Shown here: one piece after another, positions 53,962 to 61,613 of the stretch | Layout: every line of letters starts with the position of its first letter | How positions within the stretch are numbered: the stretch's first letter is position 1 | DNA from: an uncultured Lachnospiraceae bacterium | GTDB taxonomy: Bacteria; Bacillota; Clostridia; Lachnospirales; Lachnospiraceae | Direction: 5' to 3' | Assembly: GCA_945913255.1 (NCBI GenBank) | Contig: CAMEDC010000006.1 | Coordinates: 1-64,000 of the forward strand | Length of the DNA stretch: 64,000 bases | The notes under the pieces: model-generated | Told to the model about the DNA's origin: nothing | Database searches by the model: none | Seen by the model: the letters and a program-made list of their open reading frames with translations, nothing else | Translations under genes and position numbers: made by a program

Positions 53962-54464
53962 GTGATTACCTCCTCAAAAATGGATTTTCCGTAGGCTGCC
54001 AGATTGGTGTCCTGCTCTGCAGTACCGCCGCTGACGCCCAGTGCTCCGATAATGACTCCATTGCGCTCCAGCACCTCACCTCCGCCAAAGATGACTATCT
54101 TTCCTCCGTTGGTGAACTGGATGCCGTAAAGGCTTTCTCCCGGCTGGCTGAGCCTTCCGAGCTGCGCCGTAGACATCTGAAAGGCAATGGAAGTATATGT
54201 TTTGTTTAATGCCACATCAAAGCTTCCTATGTATGCACCGTCCATGCAGTGAACCGCAACCGGCCTGCCGGAGGCATCCGATACCGCCGTCACCACTCTC
54301 ATATTCCACTCTGCTGCCTTCGCCTCGATTCTTTCAATAAGCTTTAACGCGAGGGCAAGGGACATGGATGTTTGAATCAAGCCACCGTTTGCGTTACTTT
54401 GATGTTCCGAAAGTTTCTGTAAAACTTCCCTTACAATTTTCTCGATTTCATTATTATTCATCAT
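53952..54464 (-). CDS. HbpS/PduO-C-like protein with encapsulation peptide
   Basis: The 170-aa protein has an N-terminal amphipathic tag (residues 4-17, NEIEKIVREVLQKL), then a GlcG/HbpS (PF03928) domain: MSLALALKLIERIEAKAAEW, VAVHCMDGAYIGSFDVALNK, and GALGVSGGTAEQDTNLA. The same domain forms the C-terminal half of PduO, which binds heme. Its role in glycyl radical compartments is not settled; redox or cobalamin-free cofactor handling has been proposed. It overlaps pduP, so it is translated with the lumenal enzymes. Confidence 0.85.
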   Translation of the reverse strand: MMNNNEIEKIVREVLQKLSEHQSNANGGLIQTSMSLALALKLIERIEAKAAEWNMRVVTAVSDASGRPVAVHCMDGAYIGSFDVALNKTYTSIAFQMSTAQLGRLSQPGESLYGIQFTNGGKIVIFGGGEVLERNGVIIGALGVSGGTAEQDTNLAAYGKSIFEEVITCL

Positions 54465-54486
54465 TATCCTGTTTATGAAGAATCTC

Positions 54487-55293
54487 TTATTTGCCTAACT
54501 GCTCCAGAACTCTCTTGGTAATCTCTGCTACCAGTTCAGGAGATGCTGCAGATGCATCCTTCTTGGTGCCACATCCACCGCCGCAGGTATGGCAGCTGGG
54601 CTTTCCTTCCTTTGCATTCGGGCAAAGATTTGCGGGATGACGTCCTTTCATGCCAAACTGTCTTCTGATCTCGTACAGGTCTTCTACCTGCTGAGGAGTA
54701 AACTCCTTGGGACCACCCAGCATTCTGGACTGGTATAACAGCTGTGCATAAAACTCAACGGATTCCATCTTCAGATATGCGCTGAGCAGAGAATCGGAAT
54801 AAGTCAGAGCGCCGTGGTTCTCCAGCAATACAGCGTCGAAATACTGCACGTACTCGGAAACCGCATCAGGAATTTCCATGGTGGAAGGTCTGCCGTACTT
54901 AGCGATAGGCACACATCCAAGTGCGATAACTGCCTCGGGCATGATAGGCTGAGTAAGGGGAATACCTGCAATCGCAAAGCTGGTTGCATATACGGGATGT
55001 GCATGTACCACGCTTCTTACATCAGGTCTCTCCTGGTATACTCTCATATGCATTTTGATTTCAGATGAGGGCTTAAAATTACCGTTTGCCTGAAGAACAT
55101 TACCCTGTGCATCCACCTTACAGATGTACTCCGGGGTCATGAATCCCTTGGACACGCCGGTAGGGGTGCAAAGGAACTCATTGTCATTCAGCTTCACGGA
55201 AATGTTACCATCGTTTGCAGCAACCATGTTTCTGTTGTAGATTCTCTTTCCGATGTCGCAGATCTCTTTTTTGATTTCGTACTCGTTTTGCAT
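54487..55293 (-). CDS. fucA: Encapsulated L-fuculose-phosphate aldolase
   Basis: The 268-aa class II aldolase has the phosphate-binding VAANDGNISVKL, zinc ligands HAHPVYATSFA and a later ENHGALTYS. It splits fuculose 1-phosphate to lactaldehyde and DHAP. After the usual about 215-residue fold comes a Cys-rich linker (SCHTCGGGCGTKK) and a C-terminal encapsulation helix (ELVAEITKRVLEQLGK). So this aldolase is sent into the compartment, a mark of the fucose/rhamnose-type loci. A strong promoter lies just upstream. Confidence 0.92.
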   Translation of the reverse strand: MQNEYEIKKEICDIGKRIYNRNMVAANDGNISVKLNDNEFLCTPTGVSKGFMTPEYICKVDAQGNVLQANGNFKPSSEIKMHMRVYQERPDVRSVVHAHPVYATSFAIAGIPLTQPIMPEAVIALGCVPIAKYGRPSTMEIPDAVSEYVQYFDAVLLENHGALTYSDSLLSAYLKMESVEFYAQLLYQSRMLGGPKEFTPQQVEDLYEIRRQFGMKGRHPANLCPNAKEGKPSCHTCGGGCGTKKDASAASPELVAEITKRVLEQLGK

Positions 55294-55332
55294 TTTGATT
55301 CCTCCTGGATAGTTTTTGTTGCTTTTGGCTCT

Positions 55333-55361
55333 ATTATAAGCCTATATACCACACAAGTCAA
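55333..55361 (-). promoter_or_regulatory. Internal promoter before fucA
   Basis: Minus strand: TTGACT, exactly 17 bp, TATAAT, then about 40 bp to fucA. It lets the core enzyme and shell genes be expressed apart from the dehydratase. Confidence 0.85.
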
Positions 55362-55366
55362 CAAAT

Positions 55367-55382
55367 TAGTGTTGGTTTTGTG
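55367..55382. promoter_or_regulatory. Candidate DeoR operator, fucA promoter
   Basis: TAGTGTTGGTTTTGTG lies immediately upstream of the -35 box. Twelve of 16 bases match the motif at 60021-60036. Confidence 0.45.
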
Positions 55383-55454
55383 TCGCTTTTTGTGGTTTTT
55401 CAGTTCACTCATTTTGCGAATGGCGTTCGTGAACTTGCGCTCCCGGACTTCACA

Positions 55455-55880
55455 CTATCTCCTCAGATACTCCAGCACCTTATCTATGCCTTCTCCTGTT
55501 GCGGAATCCACAAAGAAAATGTCCTTGCAGCCGGAATTTTTCAGCCACCGCTCTGCCAGAGCCACATTGGCACCGGGATCATTGATTTTAGTTACAATGC
55601 CGATTACATCTCTGTTTACCATACATGTGATATTTGGTGGGAAGAGCGTATAGGGTTCCGTCGCTGCCACAAGCAGCCCCACCACGTCCGCCTCGTAGGC
55701 ATATAAGGCAAGTGCATACCCCAGATGCTTTGTCTGGGCATATTCGCCCGGTGTGTCAATCAACACATCATTATAATGAATATACTGCGTTTTGTCGTAA
55801 TGAATTTTTTCTCCGGTCAGCGCCTGCTTCAGGGTTGTTTTCCCGCTTTCGCTGCGCCCCATCAGGATTAGTTTTTTCAT
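55455..55880 (-). CDS. EutP/PduV-type GTPase
   Basis: The 141-aa Ras-like P-loop protein has GRSESGKTTLKQAL, switch DTPGEYAQ and the specificity motif TKIND. EutP/PduV proteins associate with compartments, and some act as acetate kinases or link shells to the cell's interior. Its presence is usual but its role is unsettled. It is 56 bp after the EutS-like shell gene. Confidence 0.9.
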   Translation of the reverse strand: MKKLILMGRSESGKTTLKQALTGEKIHYDKTQYIHYNDVLIDTPGEYAQTKHLGYALALYAYEADVVGLLVAATEPYTLFPPNITCMVNRDVIGIVTKINDPGANVALAERWLKNSGCKDIFFVDSATGEGIDKVLEYLRR

Positions 55881-55936
55881 AATGAAAATTCCATTTTATT
55901 CTTAAGGTGTTCCGTTTCTGCTGTTTCTTCCCGGAA

Positions 55937-56311
55937 TCAGGTTTTTGTGATTCCGCAGGTGGTATATTTCAGATTCTCCCGCACATAATCAAGAATCGCA
56001 TGCTCGGAAGCTTCCACTTCGGACACGGTTCCCGTGATAATCAGAGAACCGCTGAAACGGTCTACAAAACCAAGTTCAACAGCAGCCGACTTCAGCGCCA
56101 CATCCGCCATGATGATAGCTGTCTCCGCAGGGGAAACCGTCATAATACCGATAGCCGCCCTGGCGTAATCCAGAGCCGGATTTAATCCAAGCTTTTCATA
56201 CAATATGGGATCAGGGCTTGCAATAATGTGCGCCAGGGTAATCTGCTTACCCGGCACAAGCTCCTGCACAATTCTCTGTTTGTTTTTGTCATCCAGCCAA
56301 TCCATAATCAA
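55937..56311 (-). CDS. EutS/PduU-type permuted BMC shell protein
   Basis: In the 124-aa permuted BMC domain, the N-terminal segment KQRIVQELVPGKQITLAHII forms the beta-barrel cap over the pore seen in EutS and PduU. It is followed by the core AAIGIMTVSPAETAIIMAD. The permutation and length are typical. It lies between the activase and the EutP-like gene, with an unusual repeat-rich leader. Confidence 0.92.
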   Translation of the reverse strand: MIMDWLDDKNKQRIVQELVPGKQITLAHIIASPDPILYEKLGLNPALDYARAAIGIMTVSPAETAIIMADVALKSAAVELGFVDRFSGSLIITGTVSEVEASEHAILDYVRENLKYTTCGITKT

Positions 56312-56334
56312 TCTCCCAGATTATTATTTTATTG

Positions 56335-56470
56335 TTTCCCTCGTTTTTGGGGGTATTTCTCTTCTTCCTTTACCCCCAGATTTTTAATTTCCCCCCGTTT
56401 TTGAGGGTAATTCCTGTCTTCCCTTACCCCCACATCTTCACTTTTCCTTGTTTTTGGGGTAATTCCCATC
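56335..56470 (-). repeat. Three tandem hairpin repeats in the BMC operon
   Basis: Three units of 53-54 nt share the core GTTTTTGGGGGTA. The first two can each form a stem between GGGGGTA and TACCCCC. They fill the gap between the activase stop and the EutS-like start. Such repeats may stabilise or attenuate the transcript. Confidence 0.75.
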
Positions 56471-56586
56471 TATGCCAACCACCCTGCGGCATATACTTCT
56501 CCAATATTTCCAAAATATCAGACCGGTAAACATTTCCACCCAGCACACCGCCATCCGGAGCAACACAGATTTTATTATAGTTTGCC

Positions 56587-57378
56587 CTACCCGCCAATCT
56601 GGCACCGAAGCTTCGTATTTGTCTCCACAACCTTTTTCAGCATCTGCATCTGCTCCGGTTCGGGTGGAAGAATGTCGGGAAGCAGATAGGTTCTGCCCAG
56701 TCCCTCATACTTATCCTGTCCCAGCCTGTGGTAAGGAAGCAGGTAGATATCGTCCACCCCGGGCAGCTTGTCCGCAAACACTGCGATTGCCTTAATTTCC
56801 TCGGGAGTATCGTTAAAAGTGGGAATCACAGGTACACGGATGCTCAGCTTCGTCTGTCCTGACTCTGCAATCCGTCTGGCATTCTCCAGCATCAGTTCAT
56901 TGCTCTTTCCCGTAAATTCTTTATGCTTCGCACCGTTCATGTGCTTAATGTCCATCAGATAATGGTCGAGGTACGGCAGAATCTGCTCAATCACCTCCCA
57001 CTTGGCGCATCCCATGCTCTCCATGGCAGTATTGATACCGCTATCCTTTGCTGCACGCAGCAGGTCTCTCGCAAACTCCGGCTGACAGAGGCTTTCCCCG
57101 CCGGACAAAGTCAGCCCACCGCCGGAACGGTCATAGTAGGGTCTGTCGCGCTCCACGGTCTCCATGACCTCTGCCACCGTCACATCCTGGCCAACTATTT
57201 TTTCCTTTCCTCGAACCATCATCTCCTGAATGGCGTATTCCTGGGATTCAGGATTACAGCACCATTTACACCGCAGCACGCACCCCTTCAAAAAGCAGAT
57301 AGTGCGGATGCCGGTGCCGTCGTGGATGGAATAACGCTGAATGTCAAATATCCGTCCCTTTGTTTCCAAGTAACTCAT
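56587..57378 (-). CDS. Glycyl radical enzyme activase
   Basis: The 263-aa radical SAM protein has the cluster motif GCVLRCKWC (Cys33, Cys37, Cys40) and the SAM-binding LTLSGGE. It makes the glycyl radical on the dehydratase encoded nine bases upstream. The region between the radical SAM motif and SGGE is short and lacks the eight-cysteine ferredoxin-like insert found in many activases of this group. So it carries only one Fe-S cluster. Confidence 0.93.
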   Translation of the reverse strand: MSYLETKGRIFDIQRYSIHDGTGIRTICFLKGCVLRCKWCCNPESQEYAIQEMMVRGKEKIVGQDVTVAEVMETVERDRPYYDRSGGGLTLSGGESLCQPEFARDLLRAAKDSGINTAMESMGCAKWEVIEQILPYLDHYLMDIKHMNGAKHKEFTGKSNELMLENARRIAESGQTKLSIRVPVIPTFNDTPEEIKAIAVFADKLPGVDDIYLLPYHRLGQDKYEGLGRTYLLPDILPPEPEQMQMLKKVVETNTKLRCQIGG

Positions 57379-57386
57379 ATTTCCCC

Positions 57387-59912
57387 CTACCAGCCCTGCT
57401 CTGTTCTGCGGATAATGTCGTCCTGCAGGGACTTGGACAGTGTTGTAAACAGTGCACTGTAACCCGCCACACGGACTACCAGATGCGCATATTTTTCAGG
57501 ATGCGCCTGTGCGTCAAGCAGGGTATCTCTGTCCACCACATTAAACTGCATGTGGCTTCCCTTCTGGTCAAAATAGGAGCGAATCAACGCCACAAAGTTT
57601 TCCAGTCCCTGCTGACCCGAAAGGGCTGTCGGATGGAACTTCTGGTTAAACAGCGTTCCGTTGGAGGCAATGCCGTGATCCAGCTTCGAAACGGAGTTTG
57701 CCGCAGCAGTCGGGCCGTGAACATCCTTTCCGGCAGAAGGAGAAACCCCGTCTGCCACAGGGGTATGTGCCAGTCTGCCGTCCGGTGTTGCTCCGGTCTG
57801 TGCACCCAGGGGCACATTTGCGGAAACCGGATACAGACCTGCCTGGAACTGTCCGCCCCTGGGATTCTTGTATTGCAGCAAAGGTCTTGTGTAGGTGTAC
57901 GCCACATCCCTTGCGAACATGTCCACTTCCTCAATATCGTTTCCGAATTTGGGAACCTCGTCAATCATCGCCCGCAGTTTCTCATACTTCTTCTTTTCCT
58001 CTGCGGGAAGCTCCATATTCATCACTGTGGTAATCATGGCAGCAATCTGGCTCTCATCGACTTGCATGCCGTTCTCCGCCATTTCTTTTACAATCTGCGT
58101 CACGATTTCCGCAGCGCTGATTTCATCAAAGCCCTGTCCGTAGTTCATGGCAAGCGCACGCTTCCACTCTGTCAGGGTAACCTTCTTCTCATCGAACACC
58201 AGCTTCTTGATGGCATATAGGGAGTCTGCCATGTTTGCAATGCCGAAGCCCTGAGGCCCGGTAAAGTTATAAACCGCACCACCCTCCTGCACGGTCTTTC
58301 CTCTCTTGATGCAGTCATCCACCATACAGGAAAGAAAAGGCAGCGGGCAGCGGGTTGCATGTGCCACATCAATGGCATTGTCCGCATTCACCAGCAGGGA
58401 AATATTGTAGTCCATCTGCTTCTTGTATGCATCATAGAACTCGTCGAAGGTAGTCATATCCTCTACCCTTCCGGTCTCTATGCTGATTTTCTCTCCCTTG
58501 TCCCAGCCGTTGGAAAATACCAGTTCCAGCGGACGGCACATATTATAGAAAGCGGCATCATGCCACCCTTCGGTCTTGCCTGCCTTCTGCGGCTCCACAC
58601 AGCCAATGATATTGTATTCTCTCGCATCTTCCAGCGTCAGTCCCCTGCTGAGCAGGGAAGGAATAATCACTTCGTCATTATAGTAAGCGGGAAGTCCGAT
58701 TCCCGTTCTTGTCAAATCCGCCGCCTTCAAAAGCAGATCATGGGGACTCTTGTTCCACACACGAATGGAAAGAGACGGCTGAGGCAGGAAAACATGCTTG
58801 GAAGCCGTGATACACATAAAGGACAAATCGTTTGTCACATCGCAGGCATCCTTGTCCTGTCCTCCCACAATCAGATTCTGGAACAGGCTGTAGCCCGCAA
58901 AGCCCTCTGCACTGGCAGCATCACGACACTTGTTCAGGTCGTTTAATTTTACCCAGATACAGTCAAGCAGCTCCTGCGCAAATTCTCTCGTCAGTTTGCC
59001 GACATCCAGATCCTTCTTGTAATAAGGATACATATACTGGTCGAAACGTCCGGGAGAAATGGAGTGACCGCTGGATTCCAGCTGCAAAAGCTGCTGTACA
59101 AACCAGAAGCTCTGACACGCCTCATAGAAGGATGTCGCGCCCTTCGCAGGCACACGGCGGCAGTTTGCCGCAATCTGCAAAAGCTCCTTCTTTCTGACAG
59201 CGTCCGTGCAGGAAGCCGCTTCTTCTTCCGCAAGAATCGCATAACGATTCGCATAACGAATCACCGCCTTACAGCTGATGATAACCGCCTGCAGGAACTG
59301 GCTCTTGGTACAGTAATCCATGTCTCCCGGATTACAATTTGCCAGTTCTTCCTCTACCTGGGCGATAATTCCCTCATAACCGATTGCCAGCACCTTGTCG
59401 TATTGAACAGTCACATGTCCCACACCGTTATAAAAATAATTGCCTGGTGTGAAAATATTGTGCTCCATGGCTTTCAGGGTTTCCGGTGCCATCAGCGAAG
59501 TTGCCAGTTCACTGGTGGTTTTTCCCTCCCAGTAAGCGTCTGCCTCCAAAAGTTCTTTCTTAGTCTGCTCCGATATGTAAAAAGGGTCTGCCTTCCTGGT
59601 TGCTACGGTATCAAACTCCGCCTCCAGCCATTTATAGGAAAATTCCGGGTAGGTCTGGCATCCTCTGGGGGCAAGCGTAGTACTTCCCACAATCAGCTCA
59701 CCGGGTCTGATTACAATGGGAATATTGTCCAGAATATGCTCAAAAGCCAGAGCACGGCGCATCACAATGGGCTTGTCCTCCGTACTCCGGTAGCTCTCGG
59801 TAATCAGTTTTGCTCGCGCGGATTCAATCTCCGGCATCTTTGCAAAAAGGTCGGATACCAGTTTCGGAATTCTGTCTGTTTTCGGAATTTCAAGAGTGTA
59901 ATATTTTGCCAT
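57387..59912 (-). CDS. B12-independent propanediol dehydratase (glycyl radical)
   Basis: The 841-aa protein has a PFL-like barrel, the catalytic thiyl site GCVEP (Cys438, Glu440) and glycyl radical loop RVAGYSA (Gly817). GCVEP marks diol/glycerol dehydratases. It dehydrates 1,2-propanediol to propionaldehyde. The N-terminus begins directly with the fold (YYTLEIPKTDRIPKLVSDLF) and shows no separate encapsulation peptide, unlike the other enzymes of the locus. It is the first gene of the operon. The nearest alternatives, glycerol dehydratase and choline lyase, are disfavoured by the fucose/rhamnose context. Confidence 0.92.
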   Translation of the reverse strand: MAKYYTLEIPKTDRIPKLVSDLFAKMPEIESARAKLITESYRSTEDKPIVMRRALAFEHILDNIPIVIRPGELIVGSTTLAPRGCQTYPEFSYKWLEAEFDTVATRKADPFYISEQTKKELLEADAYWEGKTTSELATSLMAPETLKAMEHNIFTPGNYFYNGVGHVTVQYDKVLAIGYEGIIAQVEEELANCNPGDMDYCTKSQFLQAVIISCKAVIRYANRYAILAEEEAASCTDAVRKKELLQIAANCRRVPAKGATSFYEACQSFWFVQQLLQLESSGHSISPGRFDQYMYPYYKKDLDVGKLTREFAQELLDCIWVKLNDLNKCRDAASAEGFAGYSLFQNLIVGGQDKDACDVTNDLSFMCITASKHVFLPQPSLSIRVWNKSPHDLLLKAADLTRTGIGLPAYYNDEVIIPSLLSRGLTLEDAREYNIIGCVEPQKAGKTEGWHDAAFYNMCRPLELVFSNGWDKGEKISIETGRVEDMTTFDEFYDAYKKQMDYNISLLVNADNAIDVAHATRCPLPFLSCMVDDCIKRGKTVQEGGAVYNFTGPQGFGIANMADSLYAIKKLVFDEKKVTLTEWKRALAMNYGQGFDEISAAEIVTQIVKEMAENGMQVDESQIAAMITTVMNMELPAEEKKKYEKLRAMIDEVPKFGNDIEEVDMFARDVAYTYTRPLLQYKNPRGGQFQAGLYPVSANVPLGAQTGATPDGRLAHTPVADGVSPSAGKDVHGPTAAANSVSKLDHGIASNGTLFNQKFHPTALSGQQGLENFVALIRSYFDQKGSHMQFNVVDRDTLLDAQAHPEKYAHLVVRVAGYSALFTTLSKSLQDDIIRRTEQGW

Positions 59913-59993
59913 GATAACTCCTCTCCATCTTCATCATACAATAGTTTTATTTCAAAACCCGCCGAACCAAGCGGGCATACTGTGCTAATTTTC

Positions 59994-60022
59994 AGTATAT
60001 TCTTCCTTTCATGAAATGTCAA
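59994..60022 (-). promoter_or_regulatory. Main promoter of the BMC operon
   Basis: Minus strand: TTGACA, exactly 17 bp, TATACT. It lies about 75 bp upstream of the dehydratase start. A short GC-rich hairpin (CCCGC/GCGGG) follows in the leader. Confidence 0.85.
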
Positions 60023-60036
60023 CGAAACAAACACTA
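60021..60036. promoter_or_regulatory. Candidate DeoR operator, main BMC promoter
   Basis: On the minus strand TAGTGTTTGTTTCGTT abuts the -35 box. It matches the motif at the fucA promoter. Confidence 0.45.
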
Positions 60037-60154
60037 TTTTTCTAACTTTTATGTGGTATTTATTTTGATTCTGTTGGTTTTAGATGTGGTTTTCTTGATT
60101 TTTCCAGAAAATCAGGCAAGAATTATCCTGTTTATTCTTGACTTTGCAAAGGAT

Positions 60155-60898
60155 ATGAGCAATACTGTAGCTATGAAAAATGAGAGTCAAACAAATATTT
60201 CAAGAATAGAATATCACTACCTGCGGACTGACCTTCACACTCACACCATCGCCAGTGGCCATGCCACCACTGACCGGGTAACGGATCTGGCAAAGGAGGC
60301 CGCCGCACGCGGCATGGAAATTCTGGGCATCAGTGATCACGGCCCTGCCACACCGGGCAGCGCCAATCTATCCTATTTCCGGAATCTTTTTTTGTGTGAG
60401 CGGAAACGCTTCGGAATTGAACTTCGATATGGAGTCGAGGCTAACATTCTGGACAAAGACGGCACCCTGGATGTGCCGGATGAAATACTGGAAACGTTGG
60501 ACTACTGCATTGTCAGTATGCACCGCCCGATTTTCACCTCCGGTTCCGCCCTTGAAAACACACGGGCATATATCCGCGCCATGCGCCATCCGAAGGTAAA
60601 AATCATTGGGCACTGTGATGACTCCCGCTTTCCCGTTGACTATCGGGAACTGGTGGCAGCTGCTCTCTCCTGCAATGTGTTGCCGGAGTTAAACAATGTA
60701 TCCCTGCTGCCCGACAGCTACCGAATAGATTGTCGTACCAACGCCGCAAAGCTGCTGCAGACCTGCGAGGCGCTCTCCTGCCCCATTCTGCTTTCCAGCG
60801 ACAGCCACGGAAAGCAGAATATCGGGGAAGCTGATGAGGCATGGAAGCTGATTCGGGAAGTAGGGTTCCCGGAGGAGTTGATTCAGAATGGGAGGTAA
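60155..60898 (+). CDS. PHP-domain phosphoesterase (YcdX-like)
   Basis: About 247 aa from the ATG at 60155. It has the PHP metal motifs DLHTHTIASGHAT, SDHGPATPG, EANILD, HCDDSRFPV and LLSSDSHGKQ. Relatives are trinuclear-metal phosphatases of the YcdX group. The start is uncertain. ATG 60155 has AAAGG rather close, 60173 lacks a site, and a longer reading from 60011 would run through the divergent promoter with a membrane-like segment, which is unlikely. It is divergent from the BMC operon, with no clear pathway link. Confidence 0.8.
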   Translation: MSNTVAMKNESQTNISRIEYHYLRTDLHTHTIASGHATTDRVTDLAKEAAARGMEILGISDHGPATPGSANLSYFRNLFLCERKRFGIELRYGVEANILDKDGTLDVPDEILETLDYCIVSMHRPIFTSGSALENTRAYIRAMRHPKVKIIGHCDDSRFPVDYRELVAAALSCNVLPELNNVSLLPDSYRIDCRTNAAKLLQTCEALSCPILLSSDSHGKQNIGEADEAWKLIREVGFPEELIQNGR

Positions 60899-60958
60899 TC
60901 TTTTCGGAATCCTGTGATTCATGAAGACAAGTGATGTTTACAGAAAGTAAAGGATAAT

Positions 60959-60985
60959 TAAATCTCACCATAAGTTTGAGATTTA
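60959..60985 (+). terminator. Weak terminator after the PHP gene
   Basis: TAAATCTCA pairs with TGAGATTTA. The T-run is poor. Confidence 0.4.
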
Positions 60986-61038
60986 TTGCAAATTGAAGTT
61001 TACCTCGCGAGGGACGTCGCCGGATTTCACCTACTGCC

Positions 61039-61182
61039 GTCGGGGTTGGCGTATCATGTTCCTTCTTCGACACGTTTTCACTCGGGGGCGCGACGTAGCG
61101 GATGCGTAAGCGACCAAAGTACGGTCGCTAAGCACCGACGTCTTGCACGGTCGAATAAGGAACATGATACGCCAACCCCGAC
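61039..61182 (-). ncRNA. Structured element, copy A
   Basis: A perfect 26-bp outer stem joins 61039-61064 (GTCGGGGTTGGCGTATC...) and 61157-61182. After one mismatch it continues as TTCGA/TCGAA. Inner stems, read on the minus strand, are GACGT/ACGTC, CGGTGC/GCATCCG with one bulge, and AGCGACC/GGTCGCT around a GTACTTT loop. It may be an RNA or a hairpin-forming mobile DNA. The orientation is chosen to match copy B. Confidence 0.6.
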
Positions 61183-61297
61183 TGGTCGCAGAAAAGTTTC
61201 GGCGACTGTCTTTTGAAAGCAATCTGCAAGCGTAGTTTCCGGAAAAGCTGTGATGATAATATTTTGAGCTACGTTATTTCTATTTTCATGAAAGCAG

Positions 61298-61439
61298 TCG
61301 GGAGAACGCTTGATATGCCTGGCTCGGCCGTGCAAGACGTCGGTGCTTGGCGGCTGTATTGTAGCCGCCTATGCATCCGTTACGTCGCGCCTTCGAGCGA
61401 AAGCGTGTCGAGTCAGGCATATCATGCGGTAAGCCCGAC
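61298..61439 (+). ncRNA. Structured element, copy B
   Basis: Inverted relative of copy A. The outer stem is GTCGGG/CCCGAC plus a 20-position stem with 19 pairs (CGCTTGATATGCCTGGCTCG with CGAGTCAGGCATATCATGCG). Inner stems are GACGT/ACGTC, CGGTGC/GCATCCG and GGCGGCT/AGCCGCC with a GTATTGT loop. Many stem positions differ from copy A but remain paired. Confidence 0.6.
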
Positions 61440-61518
61440 GGAAACTGCAATAACCTAAGTGAGCGAGGTAAACTTCAATTTACCTCTATCCTTAAATTTA
61501 CCCCCTTAACCTCAAAAT

Positions 61519-61555
61519 AAAAATGGTGCAAATTCTTACGAATTGCACCATTTTT
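61519..61555. terminator. Terminator after rhaD
   Basis: AAAAATGGTGCAA pairs with TTGCACCATTTTT, extended by TTC/GAA. A T-rich tail lies on both strands. Confidence 0.88.
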
Positions 61556-61613
61556 CCTCTGTATTCAGAATATTATTTCAATATTACATCATCAAAGCTA
61601 CGGGATCGTAATC

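Larger units (their letters stand above)
60991..61480. repeat. Composite palindrome bounding two structured elements
   Basis: AATTGAAGTTTACCTCGC (60991-61008) is a perfect 18-bp inverted match of GCGAGGTAAACTTCAATT (61463-61480). Inside are two inverted copies of a 142-144-nt element (61039-61182 and 61298-61439) separated by 115 nt. No protein gene is supported anywhere from 60899 to 61613. Confidence 0.85.

Noticed and set aside
56424-56630. 68-codon frame between activase and EutS-like gene
   Set aside because: It overlaps the activase end in another frame, crosses the tandem repeats and resembles no protein.
60011-60154. Upstream extension of the PHP protein with a membrane-like helix
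   Set aside because: It would cover the BMC promoter and operator, and family members start near the DLHTHT motif.
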